Shown here piece after piece: positions 48,311 to 60,677 of a stretch of 64,000 nt of DNA. The position numbers and the translations under genes are program-made. Position 1 is the first letter of the stretch. The number at the start of each line of letters is the position of its first letter. The notes under the pieces are model-generated. The model ran no database searches, was not told the DNA's origin, and worked only from the letters and a program-made list of their open reading frames with translations. The stretch is from positions 1,674,001-1,738,000 of the forward strand of contig MCGE01000008.1 of the NCBI GenBank assembly GCA_002105175.1, in the 5' to 3' direction. This DNA is from Absidia repens (Eukaryota > Mucoromycota > Mucoromycetes > Mucorales > Cunninghamellaceae).

Positions 48311-48476
48311 TCTATTTTATGAAAGAAGGAACGAAAGAAAAGAAAATTTTCTGAAAAAAAAATTCCACGGATTTTCAATGTGCAAAAAAAAAAAAAAAAA
48401 AAAAAAATCAGGGGGCAACAACATTATTTTTATTTCTTAGCTATGTAGTGTAGTAAAATATGATAATATGGAGTCT

Positions 48477-49995
48477 CTACTTTTTATGAAGCTTAGGTCT
48501 ACCACGAGGTTTATGCTGTACATCTTTACAACCAGTTTTGCCGGTGGAAATGCAACGGCGGCAAGGCCTCATATCATCGCAACGTAAATGAGACCGTTTA
48601 CAGTGGTTACATGCCTTGTCAACGTTTCGTCCTTTTTTAATCGCCAAAGACTTTTGCTTTTTCGACTTGTGTGAGTGGCTGCGTTTGATACCTAGTGATC
48701 CGATATTATGCTTATGCTGGTGTTGATGATGACGATGCAAGTGGCTGGAAACAGATTGAGACGGCCGAAGTCCACTATATCCATAATCATCATCGCTTTC
48801 TTCGTCTTCATCATCGTCTTCTTCTTCGTCTTCATCGTCATCATCATCATCATCATCGTCGTCTTCGTCTTCATCATTTACATACATGTCACTTGGATCA
48901 TCCATTTCTATATGAAGGTCTTGACTAGCTTCGTCAAACATAAATGAGTCCAATGAGGAAGAAGGCACCATGGAAGAAAGAACATTCGTAGTATTGACGG
49001 TGGGAATGGAAGGATACTTTGGAAGCTTAATCATCAGTGTATCATTTTGAAAGGTGGTCGAGGAAGAAGTAGGAGAAGATGATATCGATGACGAGCCGGA
49101 TTCGCATGGTGACGAGGATGGCGAAGAAAAGGACGTCGGCATTTGAAAATCATTTTTTTCCCAGGACGACCAAGGTGAAGAAAGTGAATAATTTTGATGA
49201 CTCAAGGTAGAGATAGATTTCTGTGCAGAAGCAGAATGCTTGATAGAATCAGCTTTGGCAACAAATGCATTCACATCCTATTTTTTTTTTACATGACGAT
49301 GAAAAAAAAAGACCCCCAGTATTAGTTTTGTTTTGATGGTTTTTCTTTTATCTTCTTTTTGGGAATTTTTTGACAGCTGAGTTGCAAAAAAAAAAAAAAG
49401 AGTCATTACTTACACTGAGACTGACATAGCTTCGCGGGATGACCGATGCGTAATCATCCAAAACATAGGATCGCATGGAAGAGGAAGTGGAAATAGATGA
49501 TTTTGATGAAGAGGAGGACGTGGATGGAGTCATTGATATCATATAATCATTGTTGTTGGTATATTGTTGTTGTTTTTGTTGCTGTTGTTGCTGCTGCTGC
49601 TGTTGGAGCTGTTGTTTTTGGGGCTGATACGTAAAAAAAGAGGAAGCATTGTCTTTTGACTGATCAAACGATGGAAAGAAAAATTGATGTGGTGTAGCAA
49701 TTGAACAATCCAAACTATCATCGTCATCATCCTCTTCTTCCACCATTGGAGAAAGTTGCTGTTGCTGTTGGTGTTGCTGTGCTGGGGTGACATCTGAAAA
49801 ATACGGCTGGTGGAGATACTGCATGAATTCATCATTCAAAGCTGAATCATTATTATTTGTTGACATAATTGGCGACGATGAAGGTAATTCTGTTAAGTAA
49901 TCTGCCGAGAATGAATATGGAAATGGTTGGTTGGCCCATTCCATGTAATCACCCGATTTATCTGCATAATGGAAGCTGTGCTGGTTTGTGTCCAT
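48477..49995 (-). CDS. Zn(II)2Cys6 transcription factor with C-terminal zinc cluster
   Basis: Fungal binuclear-cluster DNA-binding regulator. Two exons, 49995-49414 and 49277-48477, joined 1383 nt, 460 aa. The cluster sits almost at the C-terminus: ACNHCKRSHLRCDDMRPC - RRCISTGKTGC, that is C-x2-C-x6-C-x5-C-x2-C-x7-C, followed by a basic PRGRPKLHKK. Most such proteins carry the cluster at the N-terminus; the RSHLRCDDxRPC sequence resembles the AcuK/Ert1-Rds2 group. The rest is low complexity: poly-Gln near 49565-49610, Ser-rich blocks and a long Asp/Glu run (about 48780-48880). The intron has GTAAGT and AAATAG. Targets unknown. Confidence 0.85.
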
Positions 49996-51233
49996 TGAAA
50001 AGAGCGAAATTGATTATGATATCTTGATACTGATAGTGTGATGGGGAAATTGGGAAATTAAATAAATTAAAAATGAGAAGGTAGGAAAAATGAAGAAAGA
50101 AAAAAAAAAAAAAAAAGAAAGAAAAAGAAAAATAACAACAAATGGTGGGAAGAATCGAAATGACAAGGCATTCTTAAGCGAAAAATAAATAAATAAATAA
50201 ATAGCGAAACCATAAAGTCAAACCATCGAATCAAAATACGTCTCCACACACAGAGAGAGACACACGCACACGCACACACACGCACCACACTTTCCCGCCA
50301 AAAAAGAAATAATGCAAATGTATTACTTGATTTAGGCTAAGGGAGGAGGGAGGGGGGATGACGATGAAACTTTCTTTACACATGCTGTCAATTATACATT
50401 CGCTATTGTTTCCAATGAAGAAAAAATATTCAACCTCTTCACATCAAAACACATTTTCATTCTTTGCATTCTCTCCTTTTTTTGCAGTTTCGCATCGCAC
50501 CCCCCCCCCTTCTCCCCTTAACATTTCTCGTTCAATCGCAAATTCAGCCGATTTCATCAATCCTCTTTTTAATGCCCGCTAGGTATTCCTTCAATGTTCA
50601 TTTTTTTCTTTTTGTAATATGATGATGATCCGATTACATTATCATGAATAATCTGCACATTCAAAATAATAAATTGGCTTTCTCAGGGTTCTTCTTCATA
50701 CTGACACGCTACATATTTTTTATCGGGCAGATAAAAAAAAAAAAAATGCCTCTTGCTCATGACCATCGGAGTGTAAAGCTCGCGAACAAAAAAAAGAACA
50801 GTGCACCGGAAAATCAGAAGATAAAGCATGATAAATGTATACAAAAAACCATAGAAACTCGTGTATATAATAATCATCAGCATATCCTTTGTAATGAACA
50901 ATTGAAAATAAATGAGATTAAGACTATGTTTGGTAATGGATCGAAAATGATTATTTGATGAATAAGTCGGTTCATAGGCTGAGTATGAAAAAAAGTCTAC
51001 ATGTGAATCTTTAAATTCTATATCAAGGCGCCGCTTTAGTCACTGACAAAGGAAAAAAGCGGGAAAACAACAGGAAATCGATGATATAAAAATAGAAGTC
51101 GAAATTTTTTGGATATGTTTCTGTTTTTTTTGTTTCTCTTTTTTTTTGACTCTATTCTTTCTATTCCTTTTTTTTTCGAAAAAAAGACTTTATACACCCC
51201 CACCCAAATCATATCAATCATATCAAACCAATC
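49996..51233. other. Intergenic, divergent promoters
   Basis: Head-to-head interval of 1.2 kb with purine-rich leader (minus) before the zinc-cluster gene, a (CA)n patch near 50260-50285, and a T/CT-rich leader before the acyl-CoA synthetase. ORF 50644-50958 shows no family. Confidence 0.5.
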
Positions 51234-53889
51234 ATGTCTGTGGCTATAGGTAATGCGCAAGAAGGCCAAGGGGCGATCCGCCGATCTATTTTGGCACAAG
51301 ACAAGTTGACACAATTCCCTGCACCTCAAGTTGAAACGTTGTATGATGTATTGCAACACAGCGTGACTGAACGACCTAATCACGATGCCGTCGGGTTCCG
51401 TACACTCGAAAAAATGATTCAAGAAGAAAAACTAGTGACCAAAATCATCGATGGCGTTGAAACACAACAAAAGAAAACCTGGAACTACTTCCAATTATCC
51501 CCTTATACCTATGTCTCTTTTGCTGAAATGTCCAAAAAGATTCATACCATTGGTAGTGGTCTTGCCCATTTGGGCCTGAAAGCTAAATCGAAAATTGAAA
51601 TTTTCGCTCCCACTAGGTAAAACCAAAAAAAATTAATTTATGTATGTACTTTCAAGTCCGATGGTTCTTTTTTTCTCACACTCCCTTTTTTTTTTTTTTT
51701 TTTTCTTCATATATGTAAAAAAAAAGCGCGCAATGGATGTTTATGGCTCATGGTGCTTACAGTCAAAATATCACCATTGTCACGGCATACGATACTTTGG
51801 GTGAAGATGGTTTACTCCACTCTATGAATGAAACTGAAGTCGAAGCCATCTTTACCTCGGCTGATTTGTTGCCAGTGGTCCTCTCCATCTTACCCAAGTG
51901 CACCATCAAGCCCACCGTCATCTATCATGGCGACGACAAGAAGAACACTGCTGAAAAGATCAAGGAAGTGGCTTCGATTTATACTTTGGATGAACTTTTG
52001 GCTCTTGGTGAAGCTAATCCCAAGGAACCTGTCAAGCCCGCTGCTTCTGATTTGGCCTGTGTAATGTAAGTTTGTTGTTAGGAACCCCGCCCTTCTAGTT
52101 AATTTACCTCTGCATAGTAGTAATTGATGAATTTTTATTTTATTTTTTATTGTAGGTATACATCTGGATCCACTGGAAATCCTAAGGGTGTTATTCTTGA
52201 ACACTCCAACTTGGTTGCAGCAAGTAAGGCTACTTCCCCCCCCCCAAAAAAAAAAAGAGAAGAAAGGCGGGATCATTCATCCAACTATACTAACACTTTG
52301 ACTCCTTTCTCTTCCTTAAAAAAAAAGTTGCCGGTGTGTGTACTCAACTAGGTCACCATCTCTCCGATAAAGACACGATCATTGCTGCACTTCCATTAGC
52401 ACATGTGCTCGAATTCGTTGTGGAAAACTTGGCTCTTTTCATCGGTATGACGTTGGGTTACGGTAGTCCTCGTACATTGACGGACGCATCGGTACGCAAC
52501 TGTAAGGGGGATATCAAGGAATTCAAGCCAACCATCATGACAGGTGTGCCTCAAGTGTGGGAATCGATTCGAAAGGGTGTGGTGACCAGTGTGGCCAAAT
52601 CCAGTCCTACCGCCCAAGCCATGTTCCAACATGCTCTTACCACTAAAGGCTGGTTGATGAAACGCCAATTGCCTACCGCATGGCTCGATCGTCTGGTCTT
52701 CAACAAAGTCAAGGAACAAGTCGGTGGTCGCTTACGTTTCGGTTTGTCAGGTGGCGCTCCTTTGGCTGAAGAAACTCAACAATTCTTGTCTTCTGCATTG
52801 GTTCCTATTCTTGGTGGTTATGGCATGTAAGTGATAGAGAGAGTTAATATATTGTGCATGCATGACGATACTGATTTGACGTTTTTTTCTTTTTTATATA
52901 GGACTGAAAGTATGTTTGCTACTTGTGTAACTTTATTTATGCACTTTATACTGACGCTTCTGTTTTTTATATATTAGGTTGTGGTATGGCATGTATCATG
53001 AGCCCAGTAAGTGACCAAAAAAAAAAACCAAAGAGGGATGAGGGAAAGGGATGATCGATTGATTGAAGAAGCAAAACTGACGATGACAACTTTTGTTTTG
53101 ATTGAATAGGAATACTTCGGTTATGGTCATGTGGGTATTCCTGTCCCTTGTACTGAAATCAAATTGGTGGACGTCCCTGAAGCCAACTATTTATCTACTA
53201 ACAAACCCAAGCCTCAAGGTGAAGTATGGATTCGTGGTCCTTCCATTTGCCGAGGTTACTATGGTCAAGAAAAATTAACAAAGGAAGCTGTGACCGACGA
53301 CGGCTGGCTCAAGACCGGTGATGTTGCTGAATGGAACGAAGACGGTACCCTCTCCATTATTGATCGTAAGAAGAATCTCGTCAAGCTCAGCAACGGGGAA
53401 TACATTGCGTTGGAAAAGTTGGAATCTGTTTACAAGAGCTGTCTGTTTGTCAACAATCTCTGTGTCTACGCTGATTCTTTCTTGGCCAAGCCTGTCGCCT
53501 TGGTGGTTCCTGTGGAATCTGCCGTTCGTAAATGGGCCACTGACAACAACGTTACTGAAAAGGACTGGGAAAAGTTGTGCTTGGAACCAAGTGTGCGAAA
53601 AGCTGTGTTGGCTGCTTTGCTTACTCAAGCCAAGGATGCTGGTTTGAAACCTGCTGAAATTCTCTTTGATATTCATTTATGTCATGAAGATTGGACTACC
53701 GACAATGTAAGCCAAAAAAAAACCCCCCCTTCCTCATGAAAATGAACGACTGGTGAACACATCAACTTACTTTGTTTTTTTTAATTTTTATAGGGTCTTT
53801 TGACTGCTGCTCAAAAACTCAAACGTCAAGACGTCAACAAGAAGTTCAAAGAACAACTCGATACCATGAACAAAGCTCAAAAGAATTAG
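51234..53889 (+). CDS. Long-chain-fatty-acid-CoA ligase (ACSL/Faa type)
   Basis: Activates long-chain fatty acids to acyl-CoA with ATP. Eight exons: 51234-51616, 51727-52065, 52156-52223, 52328-52826, 52902-52909 (8 nt), 52978-53006 (29 nt), 53110-53706, 53794-53889; joined 2019 nt, 672 aa. AMP-binding P-loop motif YTSGSTGNPKGV is formed across exons 2-3; ALPLAHVLEFVVENLALF and TIMTGVPQVWESIRKG follow; the GYGMTES motif is assembled from exons 4-6; the FACS motif DGWLKTGDVAEWNEDGTL, then IIDRKKNLVKLSNGEYIALE, lies in exon 7. Length and motif order match fungal Faa/eukaryotic ACSL enzymes. No peroxisomal C-terminal SKL is present (ends KAQKN). The exon 2 and exon 4 acceptors are A-rich and unusual. 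Confidence 0.94.
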
Positions 53890-54589
53890 TTTAATCTTCC
53901 CTCCTCTTTCATTGATCATCATATTTATTTTCTACATTTACTGTATCATCATCGAATAAAACATTATCTCATTTTTACTTCTTGGTGATGGGGATGCATT
54001 TTTACTCAAAATCTTTTACACGACCCATCGACTATCACCTCAATACTAGATCAAGAAAGTGGACTGGATGACTGAAAAGTCGACGTACTCTTGCAATATT
54101 AGACTTGAACCGTATGATGGAAATTTTGTGCATGGAGCGGACCAGGTTTTCTTTAGTATATGTTGATTAGCATAGTATTATATTTGTAGTTATAGCTGAT
54201 TGTATATTGGATTTTTTTTAATTGCCCAAATATCAAGGCTTGAATAAAACAAGTTTATCTTCTATTCATTATGTTTTGCAAAGTGTCGCTGTTTTACTGC
54301 AAAAAGTATTTTCCAGGACAAATATAGTATGGTGTATTTTAGCAGGAACATAGGTCGCACAGGAATATGCTAAGGATAATTTTTTACTTGACAATAAAAC
54401 TTTTTGAGCACGTAATATGATAGTAGCAATGAAAAGAAACAACGTTACAGGACTAGTTATATCTTCTTATAAAATAAAAGTCTTAATCCTGGAAACTGAT
54501 CGGTTTTCGCTGAGTCGAGGAATTATTTTTACCAAAAAAAAAAAAAAAAAAAGGAATAATGTTTATGCGGATAAACCAAATACCTTCCC
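53890..54589. other. Intergenic
   Basis: AATAAA near 53958 suits the synthetase transcript end. The remainder has an A18 run near 54535 and no gene. Confidence 0.5.
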
Positions 54590-55304
54590 AGCGTGCTTTC
54601 AATCATCAACTATTTTTATGGGCTATTTTTTTATGCTCTTTTTCATGCGTCCACCATCTTTTTCCACCATATCCATTTTCAATCACCATTCCAGAAATGC
54701 CCCCCTTCCTTATATTCATAAACCCGTCACAGTAGAAAAGGCGCTGAGCATGATGGTTGATCGATTTTGCCGTTATACAAAATCGTATTTCTTTTTTTTG
54801 TTCTTTGCACAAACACATCTCATCTTTTTGTTTTCTACGTACACAAGCACTGTAGAGTATGGATATACGCATTCGACAAGACAAACGAAACATAAGAGTG
54901 ACGATGTAAAAGATATTTTTTAATAAATTATGATAACTAAACTAAACTGGCCCAATGATAGTACTAATATACATATCTAAATTTTGAGATTATAGGAGTT
55001 GGGTTGGGTGAGTGAGTGTAGAGTGTAGGGGGTGTGGCGTATCTTGTTAAAAAACAAACATAACGCTAGCTAAACTGGTCCAGTCAAAGAGGGCAAGTTA
55101 TCCTATGAACAGAGAATGGCAAACTATTGTGCAACGAAAGGGCTAAATCATTAGATTGAATGGATTCATCTTGTCAACAAAAATATCAATGGAAGAGGAC
55201 AAATATGTTTCCGATGTTGGATGGTGGTGAGAAGAGAACCGCCATGTTGACGATATTTTATGGCGTTGAGTTGTCCATGACTTCAAAAAAAAGAAGAAAA
55301 AACT
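54590..55304 (+). repeat. Repeat module X, copy 2 (upstream of element G)
   Basis: Same ordered landmarks as 2290-3067: ATTTTTTTATGC, GCATTCGACAAGACAAA, ATGATAGTACTA then CATATCTAAA, GGGGG/TGTGG patch and CAAACTATT, directly followed by a CACGTG element. Clearly diverged, boundaries approximate. Confidence 0.5.
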
Positions 55305-56500
55305 TTCAAGTTCCGCCCACGTGAATATTTATTTTGGCCTAATATTTTTTTTTTTCGCGCTTTTTTCTCCTTCTTTTTCTTCTCCATCGTTCAACTTTTT
55401 TGAGGTCATGATGGACGTAGATTAGTGACAGGACTAGTTTAAAAGGGTTTTCAGCTCAGGGATTACAAGGTGCATGGGAAAACCCTTTCATTTTGGATCT
55501 AGGATCTGAAGGCACCATTTAGTTGGATTTTTGACGCCATCATTAACTTTGTTTAGTCTTAGTTTGTCATAGTTTGTATCTACATATGAATAAAATATGT
55601 ATCTCTTTACTTGCTTTAATGAAAAATGTCTTATTAGTCTCTCTCATGCCTTGTGCAATAGATTCCGTTTTCACTACCATCACTCCGTTTTTATTAGTGT
55701 TGCCGTTGTTGTACTTCAATGGTATATATCACTTTCGTCTTTCTCATGTCTTTTACTGGACAGTATATGAACTCCCATTTTACAAATGTTCCTTTAGATT
55801 AGTATTGTCCATTTCTCTAGTCTCACATTAGTCTTCCTCATGATTCCTCCAATAGATCCTTTCATTTAATCCCTTGTTACAATAAACTCCTTTCCTTTAG
55901 TTTTAGTATTTACCAATCTCTTTGATAAAATATGTCTTTATATTGACCATACCCTGGCTCATCTTATAATAAGCAATGTCGGTATTGTAGTAGTTTTTTT
56001 TAAGTGTTCTATCAAGCACTTGCTCTTTCATTCACCCACTATGACTTCCCTACACAGTGTTTTGCAGTGCTTTCTAGCTTACCTATGACTACTTCTCCAC
56101 ACCAGATGACAAATGACTGGCTGACAGTTTTAAGTGGACAGATATGAAACATGACCCTGTTTCCACTACTTCATTCATATTAATCAACCTTGATTAATGC
56201 ACCAGTTTTATCTCCACTAGACTAGACGTACAGTATCTACCCTGCTCGTTATTTTATTTTATCTTTTGCGTATGGTATACCAATAATAATAATAATAAAT
56301 GCAGCCAGAAATGAACCCTGTTAAGTTGCACGGGGCCGTTTTACTAAAGGTACAACACATCAGAGATGGGCTCATTAAAAACCATACCTCGCACCCTCTC
56401 CCCCTTTCCTTCTCCTCTCTGACACCCAGTAGATCAAAAAAATTTGAAAGTGCGAGAATGTTTTGAAACAGAATATAAAACGTTGCGATAATTAGGGTCT
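55305..56500 (+). repeat. CACGTG-headed dispersed element, copy G
   Basis: CACGTG at 55318-55323 in GTTCCGCCCACGTG, CT-rich leader, TCATGATGGACGTAGATTAG, perfect stem AAAGGGTTTTC (55442-55452) and GAAAACCCTTT (55478-55488), core GATTACAAGGTGCATGGG, then the CAATAAAATA-type boxes, GACTGGCTGACAGTTTTA, TCATATTAATCAACC, GGTATACCAATAATAATAAT and a GAATATAAAACGTT end near 56485. Leader and GGACGTAG variant are shared specifically with copy H. Confidence 0.75.
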
Positions 56501-56703
56501 GCTTTACTCTCTTTTTCTACACTGCACTATAGGAGCATCTGCATGATTGGAAATAGGTCACAGTTAACATCTGATGCATGTTTGAAGTTTATTGTTGAGA
56601 TAGCTTTTCTTTTTTCTCTCTTTCGAGATTGAAGGTTTTCTTGACAATTTGGCAAGGGGTGGGTTACACAGGAGGATTTTCGATTTTCGAACTCACTAAT
56701 TTT

Positions 56704-56705
<2 letters not shown>

Positions 56706-56741
<36 letters not shown>
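56706..56741 (+). repeat. Poly-T tract (36 nt)
   Basis: One of the longest T runs in the window, between element G and the possible gene remnant. Confidence 0.8.
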
Positions 56742-56747
<6 letters not shown>

Positions 56748-56750
56748 AGA

Positions 56751-57392
56751 ACAATAATCTCACTTCTCCTCCATCCGATCATCCGGCAATATTCCAACAG
56801 GTTATTGACAGTAATGATCTTCCACCATACCAGTGACAACAACCTTTGTTTGCCATTTCAGAACCTGGTCCAGAAACAAAGGTATACTCCCCCTTTTTTT
56901 TTTTATCAGTAAACAATACCATACCGTTGTATCTGATATCGTTCCCTGGTTATTTAAACCCCTCCTCCCAGAACCATCTATTGCAATGGAAGTACATTGT
57001 GGAGAACACCAACAAATTGGACTATTATTAAACGTGGACGCAACTATAGCAACAACAGAAAAGGCTACGCAAAAGTAACACCAAAATTGCCGCCTTACCT
57101 TATTCGCAGCTCACTGGGCCTGTATATCACCAACATATCTATAGGTGGTGGAACGGCGGATGTCATTAAAACAATTACCAGGGGAAGAAGAAGGATGGCT
57201 CATGATAAGGTAAGGCAAATGTAGTATTTGATATGTATGAATCGGGGGGGAGGGGATGATGGGCATTGTAAGCTAGCTAACACTATGTTTTATTTGGTTC
57301 GGGATATTGCCATATAGATGTGTGCCATTTTGCGCCAAGACCGTAAAAAGAAAAAAGCACCTTTTGAAAGATACCCTTTCAGCTCATTCTGA
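56751..57392 (+). CDS. Possible gene or gene remnant, start not found
   Basis: Coding-like pieces chain through plausible GT-AG junctions: NNNLTSPPSDHPAIFQQ (about 56751-56800), NLVQKQ (56862-56881), a longer exon 56972-57209 (TIYCNGSTLWRTPTNWTIIK ... GGGTADVIKTITRGRRRMAHDK) and 57318-57392 (MCAILRQDRKKKKAPF ... SSF, stop TGA). All join in one frame, but the frame runs back into the poly-T tract without an ATG, so the 5' end is missing or lies in an exon I cannot see. No family recognised. Further coding-like text at 57577-57735 (DTLTAAQESRQHRPDVN) could be another exon in an alternative model. Confidence 0.3.
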
Positions 57393-58557
57393 TTACATCA
57401 CCCCTCGAAGTCCATCAATGGAGTTTACTATGGTCTGTCCTGAAGTATACGAACGTTTTGGCAAATGAAGGGCAGATCAAAGACCATAAATTGGGGTGGG
57501 TGGGGGATTGGGTGGAAAAAAGTGGGGAAAAACTGGACAAGACTTTCTTTGCGCTTTTCTTTCATCTATTTTTAGGACACGTTGACAGCTGCTCAGGAAT
57601 CAAGGCAACACCGACCAGATGTAAATGTAAGTTATGTGATTGGTGAAACATTTTACTTAGTGGATATTAAAGAAAGTATATTCATCTATTGGTGTCTTTT
57701 TTGTCTTATTATAGGAATGCCTGGCAAGGAAGAGTAGAATAGTTACATGCAACAACGATAGTGTCTGTGTTTGATTGTTTAGTTTAGTAATACTGGTATT
57801 AGTTTTGATAATATTCTGATTCTGATATTGATTATTCTTATTGCTTCGATGAAAATATAAACCGTTTTTTTTTTTTGTTTTTGTTTTTTCTTCCTTTGTA
57901 TTGTGATGATGATTGTGATTGTTACAGTGGATGATTGGGGTTGGAGATACAAAGAAGGGAAGCAGCGCGTGGTCAATGTATATATAAAGTTCATGTCCAT
58001 CATAAAAACATGGCACAATGGCATTCAACCCAAAATTTGACATGTTTTTGCATTGGCGTGGGCGGGGTTCAAATGTGCATTGTACGATATTTGTATAAAT
58101 GGAAGCAAATAAAATTTTGGGATATTTTTTTTTCCTTTTCTTTTTCGTTTTTTTTTTTTTTTCTTTTACACTGACATCAACCACTGTTGATCGTTATACA
58201 AGGAATAGGTAATAACAAAAAAAAAGGATAAAGGAATATTATTGAAAAAGTGGTTGGGGAAACAACTATGAAAAAAGGGGTGGAATAAAAAATGATATGT
58301 TTTCATTTCTCTCTTATTTTGAATCATCATATTTTTGGGGTATGAGGATTCATAATAAGGGGAACAATGAGGATGGAAAAAAAGGGAGCGGAAAAAAAGG
58401 CATGATATTCATTTTTCCTAATTCATTTCTTCTTGTCTTTCTTCCTTTTCTATTTTATTTTCTTTAGGCATCTTTCCTTTCTCTCACTTCAACGAACAAT
58501 AAAAGCCAATATAGGCCCACCTCACCACACTTTTCTCTTATTCCAACAAACAACAAA
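57393..58557. other. Intergenic
   Basis: Mostly low complexity. The CT-rich stretch 58400-58550 is a likely leader for the next gene. The 175-codon minus ORF at 57657-58184 is Lys/Asn/Thr filler with no family. Confidence 0.45.
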
Positions 58558-60104
58558 ATGATTGCGTCTATGGACGATGATGATCGAACCAAAATGAAAA
58601 AAATCGATCTTATTCAACAAGCAACCACCCGTTTACGACGAAAACAATTGGAGGAGCAACTTTCTGATATGATGACTGGGCTGACAAATATTCAAACACA
58701 ATCCAAATATCTGTATGGTCAGCTTTCTGGTGCAATGGCTACAACACAACAATTGACGGATTACGATCTTGAACAACAACATGAACAAATGGATCTTTTG
58801 GAAAACCAGGCCAAATTGCACCAAGCCATTCTGCAACAATGGTTTCCATTCATGTCTTCTTCAACTATGGATTGTGACATTCCTATGGATATCAATGATG
58901 ACAGTAGCATTGTCAGCAACAGCAACAGCAACAATGAATGTAACGACATGAACGATACGAAAACAACCACGATGTCCCGTCTATCCTCGTTGTCCATGAT
59001 CTCCTCTTTATTCAGCAGACCTATCAGTAGATCAACTAGCATCAGCGAATTTACCGATATGGATAGCGAACGCAATGTGAACAGCATGGGGAAATTGATT
59101 CTGGAAATTTTTCCACGATGGAACAACAATGGAACCAACTTCGCCGCTATCAACGTCGACTCCGTATCAAGAATCATCGGCAAAAACATCAACATCGACA
59201 ACTCATCAATGGGGACAACGAAGATCGTGATAATGTATTGGCAGATCTTGCCATGGCCAGCACTGCATTTTCAACGCCTTCGAAAAAACGCAACGAAAAT
59301 GGAAAACACCAATCTATATCGTCCTTACCATTAACCAATCCTTGTCAATTACCTCCTCAATCTGCAGTAGCAACAACATCACCCGTCGCATTGTCACTCA
59401 AACCAGTCCATCCACATCAGTTGGAAGTTGCATCAACCATTCCTTTGCCATCACCACCATTGTCACCAATGTCATTCTCATGTACCTGTCGATCACCCTC
59501 ATCACAAGAAAAAGGCTATCATCACGACAATGAAGACACACTATCTCTTTCGTCTTATTCTCGTTATGAATTTATTAGCGACGATGGCAAATCCGACACC
59601 AGCGATGATGGTCAATATCATCAGCACTACCAAAAAACATCATCACCATCATCACCATCATCATTATCAGCACATCATCCTCTTTCTTCTTCAAGTGACG
59701 AAACCAATGATTGGCACCCCCAAAATTCAAGCGATGCGGCATTTGACGACACAATGGATATGTTGGACCAAATGGCGCAAGATGGCTATGATGAACACTT
59801 TTTCCAAGACATGGCTTTTTTATTGGACCACCCTGATATTTGTAGTCAACCTTTAGCCGATCTAGCACCTTTACTCGAACAACAACATCATCATTTGGAA
59901 AATGGATCATCAGATGACAAGAAGGATCGCCGGGTTACATCACCTTCTGGTTGGGCGCATGGGCCATCTTCTGTCTCTACTACGTCTCCTTATATTCAGC
60001 ATTTGTGTAGCTCAGGCTGGCAATGGTACCGCTTTGTAAGCATTTTGTCTGCTTCCTATGTCGTCAGCTTACTGAAGGGCCCTGATGATCTCTTGGAGGA
60101 TTAA
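58558..60104 (+). CDS. Orphan protein split between two frames (coiled-coil N-terminus, acidic/Ser-rich middle, hydrophobic C-terminus)
   Basis: Two overlapping open frames look like halves of one protein. Frame 1 (from ATG 58558) has a helical, coiled-coil-like start (LIQQATTRLRRKQLEEQLSD; LEQQHEQMDLLENQAKLHQA) and Ser-rich text until about 59070, then turns unconvincing. Frame 0 is open from about 59067 and reads EQQWNQLRRYQRRLRIKN, then Ser/His-rich, then acidic text (DDTMDMLDQMAQDGYDEHFF; MAFLLDHPDICSQPLADL) and a hydrophobic end WQWYRFVSILSASYVVSLL before GPDDLLED and the stop at 60104. I tested GT/AG pairs in 58870-59084 and found no strong intron with the required length. A one-base indel near 59070-59110 or an unrecognised intron is likely. 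No family recognised. Confidence 0.45.
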
Positions 60105-60677
60105 AATCAGTCCCTTTTCGTTTATATAATTTATATGTATATGTTTTATTTTATTTTATTCTATTCTATCCTATAGTCTGATTTTTTATTCTTTATTTAT
60201 TCTTTATTATTATTTTTCTCTCCGTCCCCTAAAAAAAAATTATATTCACCCACCCCTTTCCTTCTTGTCCACTCCACTCTATATAGTATATATGTATTTG
60301 ATTTATTTAGTCTTTTTATTATGACCCTTTTTTTTTTCTCGTCGTCTTCTCTGCATTGTATATGTAATTATTTTTTCCTATATATGACCCATACCTATTC
60401 CCAACCCCTCTCTATATCTCTCTCCTATTCTATTCCCATCTATATGTTTTTACAAATTTGAAATAAAAAAAAACCCCACATTTTATGACTTGATTTTGCT
60501 TTGACTATGATATAAAAATGGACACATGTTTTATTGTTTTTTTGTAAAGAAACAAAAAAGAAAAATAAAAACAATGGGAGGGGGATCAGCTAAACTAGAT
60601 GCGACTACAATTGATATACTAAACGGATAAGGGGGGGGGATAAAAAAAAAGACAAATACTATACTAATATACACAAT
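60105..60677. other. Convergent 3' regions
   Basis: T-rich trailer of the orphan gene with AATAAAAAA near 60462, and purine-rich trailer of VMA10 on minus. No gene. Confidence 0.5.

Noticed and set aside
48695..48947. Plus-strand ORFs rich in His/Ile/Phe
   Set aside because: They are shadows of the Asp/Glu run in the zinc-cluster gene on minus.
57657..58184. 175-codon minus-strand ORF
   Set aside because: Composition is Lys/Asn/Thr/His filler from AT-rich sequence, no domain, and it overlaps regions with plus-strand coding-like text.
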